DNA of 64,000 nucleotides from Ketobacter sp964016105 (GTDB lineage Bacteria > Pseudomonadota > Gammaproteobacteria > Pseudomonadales > Ketobacteraceae): positions 59,990 through 123,989 of the forward strand of contig CAXHEX010000012.1 of NCBI GenBank assembly GCA_964016105.1. The letters are read 5' to 3'. The notes under the pieces were generated by a model, which saw only the letters and a program-made list of their open reading frames with translations, made no database searches and was not told the DNA's origin. Below, piece after piece: positions 46,101 to 54,702 of this stretch. How positions within the stretch are numbered: position 1 is the stretch's first letter; the number at the start of each line of letters is the position of its first letter. The position numbers and the translations under genes were made by a program.

Positions 46101-46337
46101 CTGGACGAGCAAGGGACCGTCGTATCCGGAACGGCCGACCTGATTGTGGAAACTACGGAAGGCATCTGGGTGATCGACCATAAGTCCGATCAGATCGATG
46201 ATCCGGAGACAGCGTTTATCAATTACAGACCACAGCTTGAGTCTTATGCCACCGCCCTCACAAACGCTGGGAAGCAGGTGTTGGGCACGGGGATTAACTG
46301 GATATGGCGTGGTGAGGTGGTGCTCTCGCGTGCGTAG
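43170..46337 (+). CDS. AddA-like UvrD-family helicase-nuclease
   Basis: A 1055-residue superfamily 1 helicase with Walker A AGAGSGKT (11-18), DEFQDT from Asp353, NWRSQPRLM, the motif V region TTWHGSKGREWPVVAV and motif VI LLYVALTRARD. The C-terminal nuclease domain has Asp990 (GTADLI) and Asp1003-His-Lys1005 (VIDHKSDQ). The pair looks like an AddAB end-resection machine but sits in a defence operon and is too divergent to be the housekeeping copy. A gap of 29 bp leads to the giant ATPase. Confidence 0.86.
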   Translation: MTIPSLTVIPAGAGSGKTYTIQQQLGDWVRDGLIAPERIVAVTFTEAAAAELRERISAKLLAMGRAEDALRLDQAYISTIHGFGLRVLTEFAFEAGSSPQPRLLNEDEKNALIRLALSRTDKADEIMSNLAAYGYTYDFVTKKSAEDSFRDDLLHIVELLRSLGWQAYTDVYATQAAAWISERYGPTADGDALSLALRRSVESLLEAYPESLDREYGTSSAATKAFFNDFQNLNRALEGDALDRDWKLWKGLRELRQSKRGTELPERYDTLSSAVIAAANELPHHPGPLAHANAHVQALLSAGQEVLVHYAEAKHEAGLVDYSDMIAMAGQLLRSRPDVLQTLVQRVDCLVVDEFQDTNPLQFALLWQLKEAGVPTIVVGDLKQAIMGFQGADPRLFEALIDQHPQALQPLTRNWRSQPRLMDFVNALGPGLFREDYVALEPQSEDSLLEPLDVMSFPKKARKGQHAIRAVAVGERLKALLDDSDQQILDRRTKKLRRLRGGDIAVLCPTNPMLATYAEVLRAQGLRVRLQADGWFSSRPVQIAWHALAYLANPADRHAALYLAVTELGSLSLQDALAQLMDQGRLDEPLLARLDELAEGVTERTVYALVADMIRALGLFDVVALWLDGEQARANLLRLLAEAGEFMDANREALANGGFHGSGIQTFLAWMATRVEEKDGDKQPDPRVLDENAIVLTTWHGSKGREWPVVAVCGLDRDIKARLPNVELGYSTFDELSRLLEHARIEYAPAFSASETNDRFLAELQNAEEIGARRLLYVALTRARDKMVLEWPGYLAGKDNTTYWSILAGDCDLTLDDDKVQAGEQEFPCTVIEGSAEFPDDLDIGAVPEDSELPVTGRRAIQAGALPETLTPDSRAPSTTEVVADAQARADLLVERYGAGLEIDVGLTGMSFGTFIHRCFEVLGAKPDLKERIPQITGVEIEPDELEKITAAVGQFESWLADHLDGTSVLREQPILALDEQGTVVSGTADLIVETTEGIWVIDHKSDQIDDPETAFINYRPQLESYATALTNAGKQVLGTGINWIWRGEVVLSRA

Positions 46338-46366
46338 ATTATATACAAACCTCTGGTGTAGAACTC

Positions 46367-49300
46367 ATGTCTCGTAAAGAAGTCATCGACAAGACATTGG
46401 GAGAGATACGAAGCTTCTTGGATGAGCTTTCGAATGGTACTTCTCGCTATCGGAGTCTGCACAATCTTACTGAGCAAGTAGAACATCAGTATCACGGGCG
46501 TTTTCTGATCGAGCTCATCCAGAACGCACACGATGCGCTTTTCGAAGTAGGCGTCATGGACACCCCGCAACGGATCGAGATTGTTCTGGCGGATGATGAA
46601 CACCCACATGGCGCTCTTTACATAGCAAACGATGGCCAGCCATTTACTCCATCCAACTTTAAGGCGCTTTCAAATCTCGGACAGAGTGATAAGGATCCTC
46701 AGAAATCTATCGGAAACAAGGGAATTGGTTTTCGCAGTGTTCTCGAAATAACCAAGGCGCCGGAAATTTACTCGCGCAATGAAAGAGAAAGCTCAAGCTT
46801 CGACGGCTATTGCTTCAGCTTTCAGCCCGATGTAATTCAAATGTTTGAGGGGCCGATACGTCGTGTTGTTGACGGTGACAACAGCGTTGCATCACCAGAG
46901 GCCATCGGGGGCCGGATCCTGGAGTGGGATGATGCCAGGTACGAATATTTTCGGGAACGATGCCGGTCCTTCTCGAAAGACTGGTTGCGTGAAGAATTGG
47001 CCTTTCTATCTCCATATGCATTGCCAATTCCCATGGATACGCAGCAAGCAGCGCCAAGGGTGGCGGACTTCGAACAGAGAGGGTTTTCAACAGTTATAAG
47101 ATTGCCTTTCCTTAATGATCGTGCAAAGGAGATCGCAACTAATAAGCTGAAGGAAATGAACGAAAGTACGGCTATCTTCTTGCAGCGGGTTAATGAGTTA
47201 CGGCTCGCAACTAATAGCCAGGACAGATGCTACAAAAGAGAACAGATATTCCGGAATGATGATCCTGAAGGAGGCTTCGAGGTTCAGATAGCCGCGGATG
47301 ATCCTGAGACTGAGGAGGGGGAAGATTACTGCAGGCGGTACTGGTTGTGGAAAAAAACCGTCGGTGGAGAAAAAAACCCGAGTGAGAAGGAAGAGATCCA
47401 GTCTGCTGTTGCCGATTTGCCCGGCAAGTGGCCGGAAGTCGATGAGGCAACCGTTGAAATAGCGGTGCAAGTAGGTAGTGAACCTGACGACGGTGTACTC
47501 AATATCTATTTGCCAACACAGGTCCCAAGTGGGTGTGCAGCACATTTTAGCGCGCCATTCTTCGGTGATATGAGCCGTACTGATATCGATTTTGAAAATC
47601 CACTAAATTCGCTGTTGTTAAGAACGATTGCCGAAAAAGGGGTTGATGTCATTCTGAAAAGCCTGTCAGGTAAGGGAGAGGCGGAAGCAGCAGCAATTAT
47701 CGACATATTGGCTCCGACGGATAGTGATGAGGGGCAACGCTGGTGGGCAGCTCTCGGGGAAGTGTTTTCTGGCAGAGAAATTGAAATAGAAAGCCAGGAT
47801 ATTGCGCTGTCAGATGAAGGCTGGCGTAGCCTTGTTTATACCAGTCTACTGCCGGCACTCGAATCGGATGTCGTCATCAAGGCCTCGCTGCTGCGTTCCG
47901 AAGCAACATACCCGGTATTCGTTCAGGCTCTTCGAGAACGAGAGTCGGGAATAAGAAGGATATTTGATGAAGTCAATATCAGCCCCGAAGCGATGCCAGA
48001 TGATAACGCGGCGACGATAGAAGCAATAGCAAGAAAATTACATGAATCCAAGGAGCCGGTTGATTGGAGTGGATTCTGGCAAGACGTGGAGTCTCTGTTC
48101 GGAAAAGATACCAAGCCGCTCATTGGCAAAAGCGTTCTTTTAGGAACTGACAATCAGCTTCATTCTTGTGACGATCGGTGTTCGGTTTTCTTCCGGCCTC
48201 GCAGCAGTGGTTCCGATGATGAGGTGTTGGCTGAGGGTGGGATTGACGACATTCCCGAAAATCTGAGGCCTTTTATCGCTTTTCTTAATGAGGATATTCA
48301 AACCCATATCCCCAGAGCCAAGGGTGGTGTCGAGACGACTGCTGTTCACAGGTATCTTTCTACAGGGCTGGTGCAATCCTACGGGGTAGAAAGAATATTC
48401 AGTGGCGTCCTGGTGAAAGCCACGCCCAAGCTTCCGCATGATATTGATGGCCCCGACTCACAGCTGTGTCGGGATATCCTTCAATGGGGCCTGAGGCTAC
48501 TGCAAGCATCGAAGCACAGTATGGAGGAGCCCATACGCCTGCTCAGTAAGCTATCGGCGCCATGTATTGGCGGATGGTTTCCAATAGATGAGACAAGTTT
48601 CGGCCCCGGTTGGCCAGGAAAGAGCGGGGCTGAACTCGATGCCTATCTTCGACGTACCGCTACCCCAGAATGCAGTAATGCGCTAAAGCGCCTGCTGCTT
48701 CCACCAGACCATCCGTTGTGGGGTGGCATGGGCTTGTCCTCGGTAGATCTTCTGGAAAAAGCAGGCGCGTTCAATGGAATTCGGCTTGTGCCTGTAACAG
48801 GCAAAGACTGGGACGCAAGATTCACCATAGCGCATTGGAAGGGGGTGAAGCTGTCCGAAAAGGGTCCAGCAGGCTATAGCCCTGATGTTTGGGATGCCTA
48901 TCGAGAATATATAAAAAATACCGAAAGCTCACGTTATTCCGGTGAGTTCAGTTACGAGGTACAGGATGTATATGCTCTGCCAGGCTTCGAAAAGCTGGAA
49001 GGTTTTGATGACGCAGCCCATAAGCTTTTGATGGAATTATTGTTGGTTTCCATCCCATCGTGGCAGAAGCGGTGGAAAAACTGGGAGAGTGCCACGATTC
49101 GCAAGATCGGGGGCGAAGCACATAGATATTCACCGGTTTCACCACTTGCATTCTCATTAAGGGAGACGAAATGGATGCAAGGCGAGACTGATGAGGAAAC
49201 GATTCGATTCCGTCCCTCGGACCGCTGGCATATACCGTCTCCTGCCTTGATTGGAGGACTACATCAGTTCTCTCACCTTATGCCGATGCCGGTTTCCGTT

Positions 49301-51859
49301 GCTTCCGTGTTAAGCAGGAATCCAGGGCTTACTGCATCAATGAAAGAGCTGGGTATGCCTAGCTACGATCCTGAGGAAGAAACGGCAGATCCAAGGTTGC
49401 TGAATGATCTGGCTGTTGCCTTACAAGATCCAACGATTGATATATCGAATTCGAGTGTCTTTTTGGGACAGGTCAGGACTGCCTGGGGTCAGTTCTACCC
49501 GGATGAAGAAGATGTATTCCCGGACAGCGTCATTGTTCAGAATGGTTCCGGGTCACTGATCGTTGTAACGCCATCCGAAGAGGAGGCCGTATACCTCCCA
49601 GATGCTACCTCTGCTGTACATAGTGGACTGGAATTACATTCCAAGCCTGTTGTTGCGATGGATACGAAGGATGCAAAACGCCTGCAAGACCATTTTCAGA
49701 ATGCATACGGGAACGGTGTACGCCTTGCGTCTGAGCTGACCACGAGAGCTCTTGTTGATGGAAGTCAGTGGCAGGCACAAGAAAATACACCACAACTATC
49801 CGAAGAGTTGCCCTGGCTGATCCCGGTCGTTCTTTCAATATTTGCTTTCTCTAGAGGGCAGAGTCGAGGGGTAGGCACGAAAACATTCACAAAGGCGATT
49901 GATGCATTGCGAAGAGCCCGAATAGTTTGGGTAGACACGCTGGAAGCTGGGCTATGGCATGGTGACGTGTCAGTAGCGAGAACCCCTGTGCCCGCATTAT
50001 GGCTGCCAAAAGATAATACATTGCTGGCCATAAGCGATGCTCGAACTGAAGTGAGCCAGCTCAGCGAGGCGCTGGCATCCATAGTAGATCGTGGCGATAT
50101 AGATATATCGTTAAAGCTTGTCCTCGGAGACTATGAAAGCGCAGATGAAATATCTGAAGATGCTGTGTGTGCATCTCTTCGAAAGCTACACATTACTGCT
50201 GATCATTATCAAGAGGTCCAGCAGCGCTGGTTAGGGGATCTCGCCTGGAGGGTGCGACTTGTTAGGCCGCTGATTCTGCTTATGCAGCCCGACGCCGATA
50301 TAGCACCTCTGGATGAGGTGTCTTCGGAGGAGCAATTCCGGGATGCCCTTCAATCGTACAGTATCGCTCCGCTTGATCTTGATGACGTATTGTCCATTGT
50401 CAGGGACGCCGGAGGATTGAAGTCAGTGGGATATAAAGCTTGGGAAATCCTCGGGGATCAGGCGCAGCTCGATCAATGGAATAAGGTTCTATCACAGTCA
50501 AGCGAATCGTTGGTTTCCAACGACCAGGCAAATGCGCAATTCCAGGAGCATATGGATTCATGCCGCACGATAATGCGTTCTATTATCCGGCACACGATAC
50601 GCAAGCATCCTGAATCTCGAGGATTTAAGGATTTCGAAGCCGAGCTGTCGAGCATTGAATGCCCTAGAGAGTATGCGGAAAACTACTGGGTCGTGGCCTT
50701 TCCCGAGGTGATGAACAAGGTGCGCGATATTCTGGTTGAGTGGGATACAGACTCAGATGTGATTGCATTGGTGGAGAGCGCGGCAAGTGTGAAGGAACTG
50801 CGTGATCAGCTTGATGAGTTGGGCCTGGAGCCGGATCTCGATCCAATAGAAATTCATGCGGATAACCGCAAGATATTTTTTCGTGTTCTGGAGGGTATCC
50901 AGAAATCTGCTTTAGCCTGGTGTATCAGGGAGAACGCCGATGTGGGGATGTGGGGGAAAGATAACGTTATCTTTGAAACACAACTGGCAGATGATTTTTC
51001 GAAAACTGCATTTGTTGATGTCTGGAACGAAGCAATATGCTTCAAGCTGATAGGGAAATTGAACCAGTCTCAAGTACATGAGGGATTCTGGACTGCGCTG
51101 GGTATGAGCTCTACTGTGAGCGAGTTGATGGACAGGCTGGGGATCTCAGACGCTGAGATGGCCAAGGCGCGTGATCGACTTGAAGAGCGGAAACAAAAGC
51201 AAGAATTACAGAAAAAGACGGTGAAAGTATGCGGGATGGATTTTGTAAATTCCGACGAAAATTTAATCAACCTCTGGGATCATATTCTCGGAGCTATCGA
51301 AGATGACAGCGTGGCGACGGCAGATCTCACGGATCTCGAAGAACTAAAGGAGCAGGGGGCTTCTAAGAAGCGCAAGAAAGGCAATAAGAAACCTACAAAC
51401 AAGAAAAAACCCAAGGGCCGGATGAGTCAAGCCATGAAAGATCTTGTCGGGCTGGCCGGTGAGATCCATGCATTTCGAGCATTGCAAAAGTTCTATGGCG
51501 TTGAAACTGTGGGTCCGAGCAGTTGGATTTCAGAGAACAGTCGACACAAGTATCCCGAAAATACTACCGATGACGGGTACGGCTGTGACTTTGTAATCCA
51601 CAAGAACGGAAAAACCCATTACGTGGAGGTGAAGGCGACCCAGGCAGAAGACGAGGCTTTTGAGCTTGGTTCTTCAGAGGTGGAGTTGGCCATCGATTCT
51701 GCAAATCGCAGGAAAAAAGAGTTCGTGATATTGCATGTGCTGGATGCGCTCTCCGATAGCCCGCAATTCCGGTTGTTGCCAAATCCATATGACAGAAAAC
51801 ACAAAGGTAAATATCACTTCGAGGAAGCTGGTCTGAGGGTCAGATATGAGGTGTCGTGA
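46367..51859 (+). CDS. Giant HSP90/sacsin-type ATPase with C-terminal DUF3883 domain
   Basis: A 1830-residue protein. The N terminus is a GHKL ATPase fold: the N box with QNAHDA (52-57), the NDGQPF loop (88-93) and the lid GNKGIGFRS (116-124), as in sacsin-related proteins. The middle 1300 residues show no domain I can name. A Lys-rich linker (about 1675-1695) leads to a DUF3883 domain (about 1705-1830) with GCDFVI and YVEVKAT, a D-ExK pattern like a restriction nuclease. HATPase-DUF3883 fusions are common in defence islands. It is the last gene of the tightly packed operon. Confidence 0.83.
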   Translation: MSRKEVIDKTLGEIRSFLDELSNGTSRYRSLHNLTEQVEHQYHGRFLIELIQNAHDALFEVGVMDTPQRIEIVLADDEHPHGALYIANDGQPFTPSNFKALSNLGQSDKDPQKSIGNKGIGFRSVLEITKAPEIYSRNERESSSFDGYCFSFQPDVIQMFEGPIRRVVDGDNSVASPEAIGGRILEWDDARYEYFRERCRSFSKDWLREELAFLSPYALPIPMDTQQAAPRVADFEQRGFSTVIRLPFLNDRAKEIATNKLKEMNESTAIFLQRVNELRLATNSQDRCYKREQIFRNDDPEGGFEVQIAADDPETEEGEDYCRRYWLWKKTVGGEKNPSEKEEIQSAVADLPGKWPEVDEATVEIAVQVGSEPDDGVLNIYLPTQVPSGCAAHFSAPFFGDMSRTDIDFENPLNSLLLRTIAEKGVDVILKSLSGKGEAEAAAIIDILAPTDSDEGQRWWAALGEVFSGREIEIESQDIALSDEGWRSLVYTSLLPALESDVVIKASLLRSEATYPVFVQALRERESGIRRIFDEVNISPEAMPDDNAATIEAIARKLHESKEPVDWSGFWQDVESLFGKDTKPLIGKSVLLGTDNQLHSCDDRCSVFFRPRSSGSDDEVLAEGGIDDIPENLRPFIAFLNEDIQTHIPRAKGGVETTAVHRYLSTGLVQSYGVERIFSGVLVKATPKLPHDIDGPDSQLCRDILQWGLRLLQASKHSMEEPIRLLSKLSAPCIGGWFPIDETSFGPGWPGKSGAELDAYLRRTATPECSNALKRLLLPPDHPLWGGMGLSSVDLLEKAGAFNGIRLVPVTGKDWDARFTIAHWKGVKLSEKGPAGYSPDVWDAYREYIKNTESSRYSGEFSYEVQDVYALPGFEKLEGFDDAAHKLLMELLLVSIPSWQKRWKNWESATIRKIGGEAHRYSPVSPLAFSLRETKWMQGETDEETIRFRPSDRWHIPSPALIGGLHQFSHLMPMPVSVASVLSRNPGLTASMKELGMPSYDPEEETADPRLLNDLAVALQDPTIDISNSSVFLGQVRTAWGQFYPDEEDVFPDSVIVQNGSGSLIVVTPSEEEAVYLPDATSAVHSGLELHSKPVVAMDTKDAKRLQDHFQNAYGNGVRLASELTTRALVDGSQWQAQENTPQLSEELPWLIPVVLSIFAFSRGQSRGVGTKTFTKAIDALRRARIVWVDTLEAGLWHGDVSVARTPVPALWLPKDNTLLAISDARTEVSQLSEALASIVDRGDIDISLKLVLGDYESADEISEDAVCASLRKLHITADHYQEVQQRWLGDLAWRVRLVRPLILLMQPDADIAPLDEVSSEEQFRDALQSYSIAPLDLDDVLSIVRDAGGLKSVGYKAWEILGDQAQLDQWNKVLSQSSESLVSNDQANAQFQEHMDSCRTIMRSIIRHTIRKHPESRGFKDFEAELSSIECPREYAENYWVVAFPEVMNKVRDILVEWDTDSDVIALVESAASVKELRDQLDELGLEPDLDPIEIHADNRKIFFRVLEGIQKSALAWCIRENADVGMWGKDNVIFETQLADDFSKTAFVDVWNEAICFKLIGKLNQSQVHEGFWTALGMSSTVSELMDRLGISDAEMAKARDRLEERKQKQELQKKTVKVCGMDFVNSDENLINLWDHILGAIEDDSVATADLTDLEELKEQGASKKRKKGNKKPTNKKKPKGRMSQAMKDLVGLAGEIHAFRALQKFYGVETVGPSSWISENSRHKYPENTTDDGYGCDFVIHKNGKTHYVEVKATQAEDEAFELGSSEVELAIDSANRRKKEFVILHVLDALSDSPQFRLLPNPYDRKHKGKYHFEEAGLRVRYEVS

Positions 51860-51918
51860 CCACTGATGCACATGATGACAATAAATAACATAGAGGGACG
51901 AAGATCAGCGGAGACACC

Positions 51919-53796
51919 ATGCAGAACTGGGTAGAGCTTCACCTCAAACCCGCCACCCTGGAGCGGTATCGATTGCCTGATATTCCGTATTGCATAACTC
52001 AGACGGACTTGCAGGCAGTGATTTCGGGAGAGGAGGATCTGCCGTTGGCGGTGTTGCTGAGCGGCCTGCAACAGCGTAGTCGGGATGGTGGAGTCCAATG
52101 GCAGGAAGTCGAGCCCGCGATGGACCGAATTGCCGAACTGCTGGCTCCCGACGACACCCGTGAAGTCATTTCGGCCGCTGGTGACCAGTGGTGGCTCGAG
52201 ATCGGTCCACTGGACCTGAACACCAAGCTGGTTACCATCCAACGTGGCGATGCTCTGATCGCTGCCATTACTCCACGGAATGACGGTCGCTTGAGAGTGG
52301 CCGTGTTTCGCCCGTTGGACGCCAAAAGTGCGGAATACCTAATTGGGCTGGGGCAGGTGCCACACCCTGATCACGGTGTCTGTATGCGCGAGAACAACTG
52401 GGAGTATGCGCTCGACTGCTCCGCTGGCAACGGCAACAACTATGCCGCCGATAGAGGCGAGGCCTATCTGTCTTATTGGGAGAAAGGTCTGGGCATTAGC
52501 TGGGATGGCTCCGATGTGCCTGAGTGGCGAAGGCAAATAAACCTTGTTGCACGGCCTGCCGCACGCGTGGCTACGGAGTTGGGCGTCTACTATGCGTTGT
52601 CCGGAGAAGAGGATGTGGAGCCAGACACCGAAACTGGCGAAGCGGAGGCGACAGACGGCTTGGTACCACCGGCCTGGCACAGCAAACGTCAGCAAAGTCG
52701 CACTGTCCAGGGGCGCTTTCTAGGCTGCCTGCTAGGTGGGGCGGTCGGCGATGCCCTGGGTGCCTCAGTCGAGTTCATGAAGCGGGCCGAGATTCTCAGT
52801 CGCTTTGGCCCGAAGGGCATCACCCAGTACGCACCAGTTTATGGTGGTCTGGGGAAGATCACGGACGACACCCAGATGACCCTGTTCACCGCTGAGGGGT
52901 TGATCCGAGGCTGGGTGCGGGGCTGTTTCAAAGGTATTACCACCTATCCCGGGGTGACCGCCCATGCCTATTTGCGCTGGCTGCAGACCCAGGGCGAACG
53001 TCCAAGCTGCGACATCGACTTCGGTATCGATGAGCCAGGTTGGCTCTTTCAGCAGCGTCAGCTGCACAGCTGCCGCGCGCCAGGTAATACCTGTATCTCC
53101 GCACTGCGGGCAATGAGTTCACTCGGGGAGCCAGCCTGCAACGACAGCAAAGGATGCGGCGGTGTCATGCGGGTTGCTCCAGTAGGACTGTTCAGCTGGC
53201 GCTTGCGTCAGCACGAATCGCCCCAAGACGCCTTTCAACTGGGCACAGAGTTGGCCGCGTTGACCCATGGCCATCCCACTGGAGCACTGACTGGCGGTGT
53301 TCTGGCTGTGTTGATTCTGGCTCTGACTGACGGTGCTTCGCTGGCTGATGCGCTGGCGGCTTCGAAAGCCATCCTTCGAGATGAGCCCAGCCATGAGGAA
53401 ACGCTGCGAGCTATTGAGTTGGCTGAGGAGCTAGTTGTTTCTGGCTTGCCGCACGAAGAAGCGATTGCCCGGTTGGGTCAGGGCTGGATCGCTGAGGAAG
53501 CCCTGGCGATCTCTATCTATTGTTCTTTGGTTGCACGCAACTTCAAACATGGCGTCATCCTGGCTGTTAACCATGATGGTGACTCGGACTCGACAGGAGC
53601 AATCACCGGCAACCTGCTGGGAGCGATGCTCGGCGTGAAGGCGATACCTGCCGAGTGGCTGGAGCCGCTGGAGCTACGCGAGGTCATTACCGAGCTGGCG
53701 GAAGATCTCTACGCATTCAAAGATTGGGATATCGGCGAGTATAGCGACAACGAAGAGTTGAACCAGCGGATCTGGCAGAAGTACCCGGGATTTTGA
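51919..53796 (+). CDS. ADP-ribosylglycohydrolase with unknown N-terminal domain
   Basis: A 625-residue protein. Residues about 265-610 form an ADP-ribosyl-hydrolase (DraG-like) domain: GAVGDALGA, the metal-binding TDDTQM (315-320), HGHPTGA and DGDSDSTG (553-560). Such enzymes remove ADP-ribose from Arg, or from DNA or nucleotides. The first 250 residues are Trp-rich and of unknown fold. It starts 59 bp after the giant ATPase and could be on the same transcript. No ADP-ribosyltransferase partner is visible nearby. Confidence 0.85.
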   Translation: MQNWVELHLKPATLERYRLPDIPYCITQTDLQAVISGEEDLPLAVLLSGLQQRSRDGGVQWQEVEPAMDRIAELLAPDDTREVISAAGDQWWLEIGPLDLNTKLVTIQRGDALIAAITPRNDGRLRVAVFRPLDAKSAEYLIGLGQVPHPDHGVCMRENNWEYALDCSAGNGNNYAADRGEAYLSYWEKGLGISWDGSDVPEWRRQINLVARPAARVATELGVYYALSGEEDVEPDTETGEAEATDGLVPPAWHSKRQQSRTVQGRFLGCLLGGAVGDALGASVEFMKRAEILSRFGPKGITQYAPVYGGLGKITDDTQMTLFTAEGLIRGWVRGCFKGITTYPGVTAHAYLRWLQTQGERPSCDIDFGIDEPGWLFQQRQLHSCRAPGNTCISALRAMSSLGEPACNDSKGCGGVMRVAPVGLFSWRLRQHESPQDAFQLGTELAALTHGHPTGALTGGVLAVLILALTDGASLADALAASKAILRDEPSHEETLRAIELAEELVVSGLPHEEAIARLGQGWIAEEALAISIYCSLVARNFKHGVILAVNHDGDSDSTGAITGNLLGAMLGVKAIPAEWLEPLELREVITELAEDLYAFKDWDIGEYSDNEELNQRIWQKYPGF

Positions 53797-53899
53797 GATG
53801 GAATGGAATGAATTGGCATGAGCAGAAATCTATGGGCCTAGCCGGGCGTATGGACTCCAGACTGACTCCAAAAGGTGCTCCAGTCTTGGAGGAGGACAT

Positions 53900-54685
53900 T
53901 TGAGAACAATGAAAACAGACTTGATCGAAAGGTATGCGCCGATTCTCTGCGGATCGACGCCCCCAGTTGTGCGCGACCCGCGGCTACTGATGGATGCAAG
54001 CGGCGATGTGAAGATCTACTACGCACCTTTCGAGTACATCAATCCGAGTGCGCGAGTCGTTCTGGTAGGGATCACGCCGGGCCCCACTCAGATGGTCAAT
54101 GCAAATAACGAGGCGCGACGCGCTCTTCAGACCGGCAAGTCGAGTCTTGATGCAGTCCAGGCCGCTAAGAGTGTCGGCGCGTTTAGTGGCGAGCCGCTGC
54201 GTAGCAATCTGATTAATCAGCTTAACCATTGGGGATTCCACAAGTGGCTCAACTTGAGCGATGCGGCCGATCTGTTCTTCACCTCGCGCCATTTGGTGCA
54301 GACTACATCCCTCCTGCGATATCCGGTGTTCGTCAAAGACAAGGATTATCGGGGCACCCCGGATATGACCAAGCACCCTTTGCTGAGAAAGTACCTGTTG
54401 GAGAATTTCGTGGCAGAGGTCGAAGAGCTAACGGATGCCGTGTTCGTTGGGCTAGGACCTCAGGTCCAGAAGGTGCTGGACCGCCTGATTCAGGAGCGGG
54501 CCCTGAAACATGACCGGGTGATTGGCGGAATGCTACATCCGTCTGGCAACTGCACTTACCGGATCAACTACCTCATCGGCGACAGAACTGCACCGGTTCC
54601 TTATGCCACTAATCCAGTTCCTTACGATCAGGGGCGACGTGCGTTTCAGGAACGGTTCCTGAAAAGTCGGAATGAAACTACATAG
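53900..54685 (+). CDS. Uracil-DNA-glycosylase-superfamily-like protein
   Basis: A protein of about 261 residues with VLVGITPG (GITPG at 57-61) early and GMLHPSG (His213-Gly216) late, the two active-site loops of the UDG fold. The loops are modified relative to true UDG, so the base it would recognise is not clear. TTG at 53900 or ATG at 53909 may start it; GGAGGAGGA lies just upstream at 53888-53896. It is probably cotranscribed with the next gene 17 bp away. Function is inferred only from the fold. Confidence 0.6.
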   Translation: MRTMKTDLIERYAPILCGSTPPVVRDPRLLMDASGDVKIYYAPFEYINPSARVVLVGITPGPTQMVNANNEARRALQTGKSSLDAVQAAKSVGAFSGEPLRSNLINQLNHWGFHKWLNLSDAADLFFTSRHLVQTTSLLRYPVFVKDKDYRGTPDMTKHPLLRKYLLENFVAEVEELTDAVFVGLGPQVQKVLDRLIQERALKHDRVIGGMLHPSGNCTYRINYLIGDRTAPVPYATNPVPYDQGRRAFQERFLKSRNETT

Positions 54686-54702
54686 TTACGGAAGGTATTT
54701 TT

